A stretch of DNA of 64,000 nt from the NCBI GenBank assembly GCA_021848345.1, contig JAJZUV010000001.1, forward strand, positions 310,001 through 374,000. The letters run 5' to 3'. Below the pieces are notes generated by a model that was not told the DNA's origin, did not search any database, and worked only from the letters and a program-made list of their open reading frames with translations. The translations under genes were made by a program, and so were the position numbers. Positions 46,998 to 57,054 of this stretch are shown here, one piece after another; within the stretch, counting starts at the first letter, position 1, and the number at the start of each line of letters is the position of its first letter. Source of the stretch: Pseudomonadota bacterium (GTDB lineage: Bacteria > Pseudomonadota > Gammaproteobacteria > Burkholderiales > Burkholderiaceae_C).

Positions 46998-47022
46998 CGC
47001 GGTCTCGGCGAAATGCCGGCCA

Positions 47023-48552
47023 TCAGGCGGTGGTCACCGGAATCTTGCCGATGCGCGCCTGCCATTCGGCCGGGCCGGTCCTGTGCACCGATTCGCCCTG
47101 GGAATCCACCGCCACGGTGACCGGCATGTCGCGCACGTCGAACTCGTAGATCGCCTCCATGCCGAGATCGGGGAAGGCCAGCAGGCGCGAACTCTTGATG
47201 GCCTTGGACACCAGGTAGGCGGCGCCCCCGACGGCGATCAGGTAGGCGCTCTTGTGCTTGCGGATGGCCTCCAGCGCCACCGGCCCGCGCTCGGCCTTGC
47301 CGACCATGGCGATGAGTCCGGTCTGCGCCAGCATGGTCTCGGTGAACTTGTCCATGCGCGTGGACGTGGTGGGGCCCGCGGGACCCACGGCCTCGTCGCG
47401 CACCGGATCGACCGGACCCACGTAGTAGATCACCCGGTTGGTGAAGTCCACCGGCAGCTTCTCGCCCTTGGCCAGCATGGAGCTGATGCGCGCGTGCGCC
47501 GCATCGCGGCCGGTGAGCAGCTTGCCCGACAGCAGCAGGGTCTCGCCGGGCTTGAAGGCGGCGACCTGCTCGGGCGTGAGGGTGTCGAGGTCCACGCGCC
47601 GGCTCTTCTGGGTGTCCGGGGTCCAGTGCACGGCGGGCCACAGGTCCAGGCTGGGCGGCTCCAGATACACCGGGCCCTGGCCGTCGAGCACGAAGTGGGC
47701 ATGGCGCGTGGCGGCGCAGTTGGGGATCATGGCCACCGGCAGGTTGGCGGCGTGGCAGGGCCAGTGGCGGATCTTCACGTCCAGCACGGTGGTCAGCCCG
47801 CCCAGGCCCTGCGCGCCGATGCCCAGCGCGTTGACCTTCTCGTACAGCTCGATGCGCAACTCCTCGAAGCGGTCGCGCGGTCCGCGCGTGAGCAGCTCGC
47901 TCATGTCGATGTCGTCCATCAGCGCCTGCTTGGCCATCAGCACGGCCTTCTCGGCGGTGCCGCCGATGCCGATGCCCAGCATGCCCGGCGGGCACCAGCC
48001 GGCGCCCATCGTGGGCACGGTCTTGAGCACCCAGTCGACCAGGCTGTCCGAGGGGTTGAGCATGGCGAACTTGGACTTGGCCTCCGAGCCGCCGCCCTTG
48101 GCGGCGACCTGCACGTCCACCGTGTTGCCGGGCACGAGTTCGACGTGCAGCACCGCCGGCGTGTTGTCGCGCGTGTTCTTGCGCCCGAACAGCGGGTCGG
48201 CGAGCACCGAGGCGCGCAGCTTGTTGTCCGGGTTCAGGTAGCCGCGGCGCACACCCTCGTCGACGGCGTCCTGCAGCGAGCCGCTCAGGCCCTCGAAGCG
48301 CACGTCCATGCCCACGCGCAGGAACACGTTGATGATGCCGGTGTCCTGGCAGATCGGGCGGTGGCCCTCCGCGCACATGCGGCTGTTGGTCAGGATCTGC
48401 GCGATGGCGTCGCGCGCGGCCGGGCTCTGCTCGCGCTCGTAGGCCATCGCCAGGTGGCGGATGAAGTCGGCCGGGTGGTAGTAGCTGATGAACTGCAGCG
48501 CGGCGGCGATGGACTCCACCAGGTCTTCCTGGCGGATCACGGTGCTGGTCAT
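47023..48552 (-). CDS. fumA: Class I fumarate hydratase (iron-sulfur)
   Basis: 509 residues, the single-polypeptide class I form with a [4Fe-4S] cluster. Visible features are CAEGHRPICQDTG near the N-terminus, MGAGWCPPGMLGIGIGGTAEKA in the middle and the C-terminal GPTTSTRMDKFTETML plus VGGAAYLVSKAI, matching the alpha and beta halves of the enzyme. It interconverts fumarate and malate in the citric acid cycle. The symbol is by homology to the class I enzymes; FumA and FumB cannot be told apart here. Confidence 0.92.
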   Translation of the reverse strand: MTSTVIRQEDLVESIAAALQFISYYHPADFIRHLAMAYEREQSPAARDAIAQILTNSRMCAEGHRPICQDTGIINVFLRVGMDVRFEGLSGSLQDAVDEGVRRGYLNPDNKLRASVLADPLFGRKNTRDNTPAVLHVELVPGNTVDVQVAAKGGGSEAKSKFAMLNPSDSLVDWVLKTVPTMGAGWCPPGMLGIGIGGTAEKAVLMAKQALMDDIDMSELLTRGPRDRFEELRIELYEKVNALGIGAQGLGGLTTVLDVKIRHWPCHAANLPVAMIPNCAATRHAHFVLDGQGPVYLEPPSLDLWPAVHWTPDTQKSRRVDLDTLTPEQVAAFKPGETLLLSGKLLTGRDAAHARISSMLAKGEKLPVDFTNRVIYYVGPVDPVRDEAVGPAGPTTSTRMDKFTETMLAQTGLIAMVGKAERGPVALEAIRKHKSAYLIAVGGAAYLVSKAIKSSRLLAFPDLGMEAIYEFDVRDMPVTVAVDSQGESVHRTGPAEWQARIGKIPVTTA

Positions 48553-48618
48553 GGGGCGGTCTCCGGGAGGCGGGATGATCTTCGGGTTATCCCGGCATGT
48601 TAAGCCCGCCGCCCCGGC

Positions 48619-49251
48619 TCAGTGGTTGGCGGATTCGTGCTCCTCGCTCATGTGGATGGTGCGGGTCATGATTCGGTCGGTCCAGGCCACGGCCAGCGCC
48701 GACAACAGGAAGGTGACATGGATGGCCGTCTGGGCGATCAGCGCCTTCACGCTGTAGGCGTCGGCGTTGATGAAGGTGCGCAGCAGGTGGATGGAGGAAA
48801 TGCCGATGATGGCCATGGCCAGCTTGACCTTGAGCACCGAGGCGTTGACGTGCGACAGCCACTCCGGGTGGTCGGGATGCTGCTCCAGGTAGGTGCGCGA
48901 CACGAAGGTCTCGTAGCCGCCGATGATCACCATGATCAGCAGGTTGGCGATCATCACCACGTCGATCAGGCTCAAGGCCACGAGCATGATCGTGGTCTCG
49001 CCCAGGCGCGTGGGAGGCGGACCTTCCATGGCCGCGCGTCCCGCAGCCTGCCCTTCCAGCAGGTGCTGCAGCGCCGCCTGGCTACCCGAGGCGGCGCGTA
49101 CCAGGTCGAACAATTCCAGCCAGAAATGCACCACGTACACGCCCAGCGCGACGATCAGGCCGAGATACAGCGGCAACTGCAGCCAGCGGCTGAGGAACAG
49201 CAGGCGAGCCACCGGCGGGATGGGACGCTCGGGAGTGGGAGTGGGGCTCAT
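48619..49251 (-). CDS. YqhA/UPF0114 family membrane protein
   Basis: 210 residues from ATG 49251. It has about four hydrophobic helices and the family segments [43 protein letters not shown] and [19 protein letters not shown]. Proteins of this family (TIGR00645, YqhA of E. coli) are inner-membrane proteins of unknown function. The gene is upstream of fumA on the same strand and divergent from acs; a 268-bp gap separates the two divergent starts. Confidence 0.85.
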   Translation of the reverse strand: MSPTPTPERPIPPVARLLFLSRWLQLPLYLGLIVALGVYVVHFWLELFDLVRAASGSQAALQHLLEGQAAGRAAMEGPPPTRLGETTIMLVALSLIDVVMIANLLIMVIIGGYETFVSRTYLEQHPDHPEWLSHVNASVLKVKLAMAIIGISSIHLLRTFINADAYSVKALIAQTAIHVTFLLSALAVAWTDRIMTRTIHMSEEHESANH

Positions 49252-49519
49252 GGATCCGGGGAGGGGCGCGGAGAAGGGGGCGGGAAAGGCGGCGCGTGCA
49301 GCGGTCGCCGCCGGGCCGGGCGGAATTGCATGCAAGTGTAAACGCGAGCATGCGCGGGGAAATCGCGCCGGACCGTCGCGTTGCGCGACGTCAGGGCGCT
49401 GTAAGAGCCTGGAGTACACAATCGGACTCCTACCGCCTACAGTGGGACCTGACAGCGGGCGCGCGAGCCCGCCGGGTACCCGAACGCGGCACGAACCGCC
49501 CAACCCTCTGGAGACAACC

Positions 49520-51502
<1,983 letters not shown>

Positions 51503-51555
51503 GCGCCACGGGGGCCGGTCGCGCGGGGGCCGTCCCCGGCAATGCGCTGTCGCGC

Positions 51556-51583
51556 GGGCCGGTGCGATGCACCGGCCCTGTTT
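51556..51583. terminator. Terminator between convergent acs and arnD
   Basis: Perfect 10-bp stem GGGCCGGTGC/GCACCGGCCC with loop GAT, followed on the plus strand by TGTTT. It lies 53 bp after the acs stop and 16 bp before the end of arnD on the other strand. Confidence 0.7.
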
Positions 51584-51598
51584 CAGGCGCAGGCTGCC

Positions 51599-52498
51599 TC
51601 AGGCAGCGGGCAGGGGTACCGCCAGCAGCCCGCTGCGGCCCGGCACGCTGCCCATGCCCACCTCGCGCACCGGCAAGGCGCGCGTGTCCAGCGTGGCGGC
51701 GTAGCCGCCCAGCGTGCCGATGCGCAGACCCGCGGCCATCCAGCCCTGCAGCAGGGCTTCGAACACCGGGCTGAGCTGGCCGCCTTCCAGTTCGGCGTGC
51801 AGCGTGTAGACGTGGTCGCGGCCGTCCAGCGAAAGCTTCAGCAGGTGCTCGGCGACGTTGTCCGCGCTGATGCCGTCCACCCCGATCAGCTCGTCCAGCG
51901 TGGGCAGCGTGGTCGGCAGCTGCGGCACCTCGAGCACGCGTTCGCCGATGCGCGGCAGGAAGGGGGCGTCGCCGCGGCAGTCGGAGGCCAGGCTGAAGCC
52001 CAGCTCCTGTTCCAGTTCGTAGGCCTGCGGATTCATCTGCCAGCCGGCGGCTCCGTGCACCTCCGGGGCGCGTCCGAACACCTCGCCGAAGCGCTGGACC
52101 GCCAGCTGCAGCTGGCGCCGGGTCCATTCGCGGTCGCGCCGCGCCACATGGTCCTGCCACAGCACGTGGTCCCAGGTGTGCACGCCGACTTCGTGCCCTG
52201 CACGCCAGCAGGCGCGCATCGGCTCGGCCGCGCGACGCCCGATGTCGGGGCCGGGCAGCAGCGTGCCGTACAGCAGGGTCTTGAGCCCGTAGTTGCTGCC
52301 CACCGAGGTGCGGCGCACCTTGGCGAGGAAGCCGGGGCGGAAGATGCGCTTGAGCGCGCGCCCGGTGTGGTCCGGGCCGAGGCTGAACAGGAAGGTGGCG
52401 CGAAGTTCGTGGCGCGCCAGCTGGCGCAGCAGCGCCGGCACCCCCTCGAGGGTGCCGCGCAGCGTGTCCACGTCGACCTTGAGGGCGATGCGGGGCAT
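51599..52498 (-). CDS. arnD: Deformylase of L-Ara4N pathway (polysaccharide deacetylase family)
   Basis: 299 residues. NodB-type deacetylase motifs are visible: the metal-site aspartate in KVDVDTLRGT and the histidine pair in HTWDHVLWQDH. ArnD removes the formyl group from undecaprenyl-phosphate-Ara4FN, giving the donor for lipid A modification. It is the last gene of the operon, 26 bp after the arnA decarboxylase gene, and is the only step in the cluster whose gene is not overlapping its neighbour closely. Confidence 0.9.
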   Translation of the reverse strand: MPRIALKVDVDTLRGTLEGVPALLRQLARHELRATFLFSLGPDHTGRALKRIFRPGFLAKVRRTSVGSNYGLKTLLYGTLLPGPDIGRRAAEPMRACWRAGHEVGVHTWDHVLWQDHVARRDREWTRRQLQLAVQRFGEVFGRAPEVHGAAGWQMNPQAYELEQELGFSLASDCRGDAPFLPRIGERVLEVPQLPTTLPTLDELIGVDGISADNVAEHLLKLSLDGRDHVYTLHAELEGGQLSPVFEALLQGWMAAGLRIGTLGGYAATLDTRALPVREVGMGSVPGRSGLLAVPLPAA

Positions 52499-52524
52499 GG
52501 GAGGCTCGGAGCGTGCGGTCCCTG

Positions 52525-53580
52525 TCAGTTGCCGGCTTCGTCCACCAGCGCGCGCGCCTGCGCGATCTGGCCGCGGTAGGCCTCGAAGATCTTGCGCAGC
52601 GCGGTGTCCATGTCGGTGCGCGGCGCCCAGTCGAGGTCGCGCATGGTGTTGGTGATCTTGGGCACGCGGTTGGGCACGTCCTGGTAGCCGGCGCCGTAGT
52701 AGGCGCCCGAGCTGGTTTCCACCAGCTGCACCTTGTGCGCGGTCTCGGCGTACTCGGGAATGCTGGCGGCCATGCGCAGCATGCGCTCGGCCAGGTCGCG
52801 CACCGAATGGTTGTTGGCCGGGTTGCCGATGTTGTAGATCTGGCCGCTGGCCACGCCGCGCGGGTTCTCGATGATGCGCATGAGCGCGTCGATGCCGTCG
52901 TCGATGTCGGTGAAGGCACGCTTTTGCATGCCCCCGTCGACCAGGCTGATGTTCTCGCCGCGCACGATGTGGCCGAGGAACTGGGTCACCACCCGCGAGC
53001 TGCCTTCCTTGGCGGAGAAGATGGTGTCCAGCCCGGCGCCGATCCAGTTGAAGGGGCGGAACAGCGTGTAGTCCAGTCCTTCCTGCTGGCCGTAGCCGGC
53101 GATCACGCGGTCCATCAACTGCTTGGAGCAGGCGTAGATCCAGCGCGGCTTGTTGATCGGGCCGTACACCAGCGGCGAGGCCTCGGGGTCGAACTCGCCG
53201 TCCGGGCACATGCCGTAGACCTCGGAGGTCGACGGGAACACCAGGTGCTTGCGGTGCTTGACCGCGGCGCGAACGATCGGCAGGTTGGCCTCGAAGTCCA
53301 GTTCGAACACCCGCAGCGGCGCCTTCACGTAGGTGGCCGGCGTGGCGATGGCCACCAGCGGAAGGATCACGTCGCACTTGCGCACGTGGTATTCGATCCA
53401 CTCCTTGTTGATCGTGATGTCGCCCTCGAAAAACCGGAACCGCGGCTTGTCCAGCAGGTCGGCGATGCGGTCGGTGTTCATGTCCATGCCGTACACCTCC
53501 CAGTCGGTGGTGCCGAGGATGCGCTTGGACAGGTGGTGGCCGATGAAGCCGTTGACTCCGAGGATCAGGATTTTTTTCAT
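52525..53580 (-). CDS. arnA: UDP-glucuronic acid decarboxylase, ArnA C-terminal-domain homologue as a separate gene
   Basis: 351 residues. It is a short-chain-dehydrogenase-like epimerase with GxxGxxG (GVNGFIGHHLS), the catalytic STSEVYG and YACSKQL (Tyr-x3-Lys) motifs and the RPFNWIG segment. In E. coli this activity, which makes UDP-4-keto-arabinose from UDP-glucuronate with NAD+, is the C-terminal half of bifunctional ArnA; here it is a distinct gene. Its ATG overlaps the stop of the formyltransferase gene (ATGA at 53577-53580). Confidence 0.9.
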   Translation of the reverse strand: MKKILILGVNGFIGHHLSKRILGTTDWEVYGMDMNTDRIADLLDKPRFRFFEGDITINKEWIEYHVRKCDVILPLVAIATPATYVKAPLRVFELDFEANLPIVRAAVKHRKHLVFPSTSEVYGMCPDGEFDPEASPLVYGPINKPRWIYACSKQLMDRVIAGYGQQEGLDYTLFRPFNWIGAGLDTIFSAKEGSSRVVTQFLGHIVRGENISLVDGGMQKRAFTDIDDGIDALMRIIENPRGVASGQIYNIGNPANNHSVRDLAERMLRMAASIPEYAETAHKVQLVETSSGAYYGAGYQDVPNRVPKITNTMRDLDWAPRTDMDTALRKIFEAYRGQIAQARALVDEAGN

Positions 53581-54542
53581 GATGAATGGTGCAAGAGATG
53601 TGCGATGCGTTGCGGCTCCAGGGCCAGGCCGGGCTGCGCGCTGTCCCAGACCTGCTGCAGGTGCAGCACGCCGCCGTCGCCGCAGCGGGCCAGCAGCGCA
53701 CCCGCACGGAGATGAAGACCTTCGGGCGCGCCGGGTTCCAGTGCGGCCGCCAGCGCCGGCGCGGCGTGTCGGGCGCGCGCCACCAGCAGACGGCGTCCGC
53801 CCGCCTCGAAGAATGCGCCGGGGTAGGGCGGCGCCACGGCCCGCATGAGGTTGTAGACCTGCGCGGCCGGCCGGCTCCAGTCGATGCGCCCGTCCTCGGG
53901 CTTGCGCCCGCCGAAGTAGCTGCCCTGCTCGAGGCGGTTCGGACGCCGCGGGAGTTCGCCGCGCAGCAGCGCCGGCAGCACCTGCCACAGCGCGATCTCG
54001 GCGGCCACCGTGACCTTGTCGAACACCTCGCGCGCGGTGTCGTCGGGCAGGATGGGCACCGCCTGCTGCGCGACGATGTCGCCGGCGTCGGGCTTGGCCT
54101 GCATCAGGTGCAGCGTGGCGCCGGTCTCGGTCTCGCCGTGCAGCACGGCCCAGTTCACCGGCACGCGCCCGCGGTAGCGCGGCAGCAGCGAGCCGTGCAT
54201 GTTCAGCGCCGCCACGCGCGCGGCATCCAGCACCGCCTGCGGCAGCATGCGCCGGAAGTAGAAGGAGAACACGTAGTCGGCGTGCAGCGCGCGCACGCGC
54301 TCGATCTGCGCCGGCTCCAGCCCCTGGTCGACCAGCAGCACGGGGATGCCGTGCTCCGCGGCGACGTCGGCCACGCGCTCGAACCACAGGTTCTCGCCCG
54401 GGTCGTCCGGGTGGGTGACCACCAGTTCCACGCGCATGCCGCGCGCCAGCAGGGTGCGCAGGCAGCGCGCGCCCACGTTGTGGTAGGCGAACACCACGGC
54501 TCGCGTGGCGCCCTGCGCGGTGGTCGCGGAGGCCTGGGTCAT
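53577..54542 (-). CDS. arnA: UDP-Ara4N formyltransferase, ArnA N-terminal-domain homologue as a separate gene
   Basis: 321 residues. Formyltransferase motifs are present: NMHGSLLPRYRGRVPVNW (with the catalytic Asn and His) and MQAKPDAGDIV (catalytic Asp). It transfers a formyl group from N10-formyltetrahydrofolate to UDP-Ara4N. In E. coli ArnA this is fused to the decarboxylase, here encoded immediately downstream with an ATGA overlap. The last residues (LEPQRIAHLLHHSS) are a short tail. ATGA overlap with arnC is also present at 54539-54542. Confidence 0.88.
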   Translation of the reverse strand: MTQASATTAQGATRAVVFAYHNVGARCLRTLLARGMRVELVVTHPDDPGENLWFERVADVAAEHGIPVLLVDQGLEPAQIERVRALHADYVFSFYFRRMLPQAVLDAARVAALNMHGSLLPRYRGRVPVNWAVLHGETETGATLHLMQAKPDAGDIVAQQAVPILPDDTAREVFDKVTVAAEIALWQVLPALLRGELPRRPNRLEQGSYFGGRKPEDGRIDWSRPAAQVYNLMRAVAPPYPGAFFEAGGRRLLVARARHAAPALAAALEPGAPEGLHLRAGALLARCGDGGVLHLQQVWDSAQPGLALEPQRIAHLLHHSS

Positions 54543-55516
54543 CGGGCCTGCGCGGAGCCGGCGTCCGCGGTGTCGTCGAGCACGGCCTGCACCACGTAGC
54601 GCGGACGCCCGCGCACCTGCTCGTAGATGCGCCCGATGTACTCGCCCAGCAGGCCGATGCTGAACAGCAGCACGCCCAGCAGGCAGAAGGTGATGGCGAA
54701 CAGCGTGAACACGCCCTGCACCTGGGAGCCGAACAGCAGCCGGTCGACCATCAGCAGCACGAACAGCGCGCCCGAGGCCAGCGCCAGCGCGATGCCCAGG
54801 AAGGACATGAACTGCAGCGGGATCAGCGAAAAGCCGGTGACCAGGTCGAAGTTCAGGCGCACCAGCTTGAACAGCGAGTACTTCGACTCGCCGGCCGCGC
54901 GCTCCTCGTGTCCCACCTCGATTTCCGTGGGATTGAGCGAGAAGGTGTAGGCCAGCGCCGGCACGAAGGTATTGACCTCGTGGCAGCGGTTGATGGTGTC
55001 GACCACGTGGCGCCCGTAGGCACGCAGCATGCAGCCCTGGTCGGTCATGCGCACGCGGGTGATGGTTTCGCGCAGCCGGTTCATCCACAGGCTGGCGTTG
55101 CGCCGGAACCAGCTGTCCTGGCGCTGGCGCCGGATGGTGCCGACGTAGTCGTAGCCCTCGCGCATCTTGGCCACCAGCCGGCCGATCTCCTCCGGCGGGT
55201 TCTGCAGGTCGGCGTCCAGGGTGACGATGATCTCGCCGCGGCAATGCTCGAAGCCGGCCAGGATGGCCATGTGCTGGCCGTAGTTGCCGTTGAACAGGAT
55301 CACCCGGGTCACGTCGGGGCGCTCGCGTTGCTGGGCCGCCAGCAGCGCGGCGGAGCGGTCGCGGCTGCCGTCGTTGACGAAGATGACCTCGTAGGGCTCG
55401 CCCAGTGCGTCGAGCGCCGGGTACAGGCGGGCGTACAGCGAGGCCAGGCCGTCCTGCTCGTTGTACACGGGCACGACCACCGAAACCGCGGGCTGGATGG
55501 AGGGCTGCTGGCTCAT
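54539..55516 (-). CDS. arnC: Undecaprenyl-phosphate Ara4FN transferase (GT2)
   Basis: 325 residues. The glycosyltransferase family 2 fold is visible with SVVVPVYNEQDGL, the metal-binding TLDADLQNPPEE and the TDQGCMLRAYGR segment; two hydrophobic helices at the C-terminus anchor it to the inner membrane. It transfers Ara4FN to undecaprenyl phosphate. It overlaps arnB at the start (55513-55516) and the formyltransferase at the end. The fit to ArnC rests on sequence and gene order; other GT2 bactoprenol transferases are similar. Confidence 0.9.
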   Translation of the reverse strand: MSQQPSIQPAVSVVVPVYNEQDGLASLYARLYPALDALGEPYEVIFVNDGSRDRSAALLAAQQRERPDVTRVILFNGNYGQHMAILAGFEHCRGEIIVTLDADLQNPPEEIGRLVAKMREGYDYVGTIRRQRQDSWFRRNASLWMNRLRETITRVRMTDQGCMLRAYGRHVVDTINRCHEVNTFVPALAYTFSLNPTEIEVGHEERAAGESKYSLFKLVRLNFDLVTGFSLIPLQFMSFLGIALALASGALFVLLMVDRLLFGSQVQGVFTLFAITFCLLGVLLFSIGLLGEYIGRIYEQVRGRPRYVVQAVLDDTADAGSAQAR

Positions 55517-56673
55517 ACCCCGAATTCTCGCAGCACTGCCGAAAACTCACGCACGACCCGCTCGATGTCGCCGTCGCGCATGGCGGGAAACAGGGGCAGC
55601 GTGAGGATGCCGGCGCCGATGCGCTCGGCCTGCGGGAAGTCGCCCGGCTTGAACCCCAGCTTGCGGTACAGGCTGAACAGGTGGATGGGCGGATAGTGCA
55701 CGCCGCTGCCGATGCCGCGGTCCTTCAGCGCCTGCATCACCGCCGCGCGCGGCGCCTGCGTCGGCAGCACCACCTGGAACATGTGCCAGTTGGAGTCCTC
55801 GAACTCGCGCGGCGGCAGTTGCACGCCGCGCGCGTCGAGTCCGGCCGCATCGGCGGCCGCGAAGTAGGCCCGCGCCAGCTCGCGCCGGCGCGCGTTGAAG
55901 GCCTCCACGCGCTGCAGCTGGCCCCAGCCCACGCGGGCCGCCACGTCGGTCAGGTTGGCCTTGCCGCCCACCAGGTCGACGTCCATGCCGTCGAGGCCGA
56001 AGCGCCGCACCCCCTGCAGGCGGTAGCGTTCGGCCAGCGCCGGGTCGGCGTCGGCCGGCAGCACCAGGCAGCCGCCCTCGATGCTGGTGGCGTTCTTGTT
56101 GGGATGGAAACTGAAGGAGGCGAAATCCCCGAAACTGCCCACGCGGCGTCCCCGCCAGCTGCTGCCGATGGCCTGCGCGGCATCCTCCAGCACCCGCAGG
56201 CCGCGACGCGCGGCGATGTCGTACAGGCGGTCGAGGTCGCAGGGCAGGCCGGCCAGGTGCACCGGCAGCAGCACCCGCGTGGCGGGGCCGATCGCGGCCT
56301 CGAGCTGATCCAGGTCGAGGTTGCGCGTGCGCGGGTCGATGTCCACGAACACCGGGCGCGCGCCCACCGCCAGGATCACGTTGGCGGTGGCCACCCACGA
56401 CAGCGGGGTGGTGATGACCTCGTCGCCGGCGCCCACGCCCATCATGCGCAGCGCGATCTCCATGGTCACGGTGCCGGAGTTGAAGGCGCGCACCGTGCGT
56501 CCGCCGAAGTACTCCGACAGCGCCTGTTCGAAGCGGGCATTCCACGGTCCCGTGGTCAGCCAGCCCGAGCGCAGCACCTCGACCACGCCGGCGATGGTCT
56601 CCTCGTCGATGTCGGGGCGGGTGAAGGGCAGGAACTCGGCGGCCGGGCCGCCGGCGGCGTGGGATGCGGACAT
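55513..56673 (-). CDS. arnB: UDP-Ara4O aminotransferase (DegT/AHBA family)
   Basis: 386 residues. The PLP-binding lysine is in SFSFHPNKNATSIEGG, and the family stretches FTRPDIDEETIAGVVEVLRSGWLTTGP and TTPLSWVATANVILAVGARPVFVDID are present. ArnB makes UDP-4-amino-4-deoxy-L-arabinose from the keto sugar using glutamate. The gene is second after arnE and overlaps arnC by ATGA. Confidence 0.93.
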   Translation of the reverse strand: MSASHAAGGPAAEFLPFTRPDIDEETIAGVVEVLRSGWLTTGPWNARFEQALSEYFGGRTVRAFNSGTVTMEIALRMMGVGAGDEVITTPLSWVATANVILAVGARPVFVDIDPRTRNLDLDQLEAAIGPATRVLLPVHLAGLPCDLDRLYDIAARRGLRVLEDAAQAIGSSWRGRRVGSFGDFASFSFHPNKNATSIEGGCLVLPADADPALAERYRLQGVRRFGLDGMDVDLVGGKANLTDVAARVGWGQLQRVEAFNARRRELARAYFAAADAAGLDARGVQLPPREFEDSNWHMFQVVLPTQAPRAAVMQALKDRGIGSGVHYPPIHLFSLYRKLGFKPGDFPQAERIGAGILTLPLFPAMRDGDIERVVREFSAVLREFGV

Positions 56674-56682
56674 GGAAGCCTT

Positions 56683-57054
56683 TCAGGTACGGGCGAGCAG
56701 GACGACGCCGGCGATGATGATGCCGATTCCCAGCAGCTTCTGCGCGCTCAGGGACTCGCCGAACAAGCCCCAGGCGGCGAAGGCGGTGACCACGTAGCCC
56801 AGCGAGAGCATCGGATAGGCGATCGACACCTGCACGCGGGTCAGCGCGAGGATCCACACCACCACCGACACCGCGTAGCAGGCCAGGCCGGCGAGGATCT
56901 GCCACTGCATCGCGAAATGCAGCCCGGCGCGCAGGATGTGCCCGGCGGTGAAGGTGAAATGACCGGCGGTGTCGGCGCCGGCCTTGATCAGCAGTTGCGC
57001 GGCGGCGTTGAGCATCACACCGGTCAGCACGAGCGCGAAGGCCACGGGCGTCAA
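56683..57054 (-). CDS. arnE: ArnE-like small multidrug-resistance family flippase subunit
   Basis: 123 residues from a TTG at 57054 that overlaps the arnT stop (TTGA), with AGGAGAAG 8 bp or so upstream; an ATG at 57087 (134 residues) would overlap arnT by 37 bp and is less well placed. Four hydrophobic helices are visible, with family stretches AAAQLLIKAGAD, WILALTRVQVSIAYPMLSLGYV and LGIGIIIAGVVLL. ArnE pairs with ArnF to flip undecaprenyl-phosphate-Ara4N; only one subunit gene is present here, so it may act as a homodimer. Confidence 0.8.
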   Translation of the reverse strand: MTPVAFALVLTGVMLNAAAQLLIKAGADTAGHFTFTAGHILRAGLHFAMQWQILAGLACYAVSVVVWILALTRVQVSIAYPMLSLGYVVTAFAAWGLFGESLSAQKLLGIGIIIAGVVLLART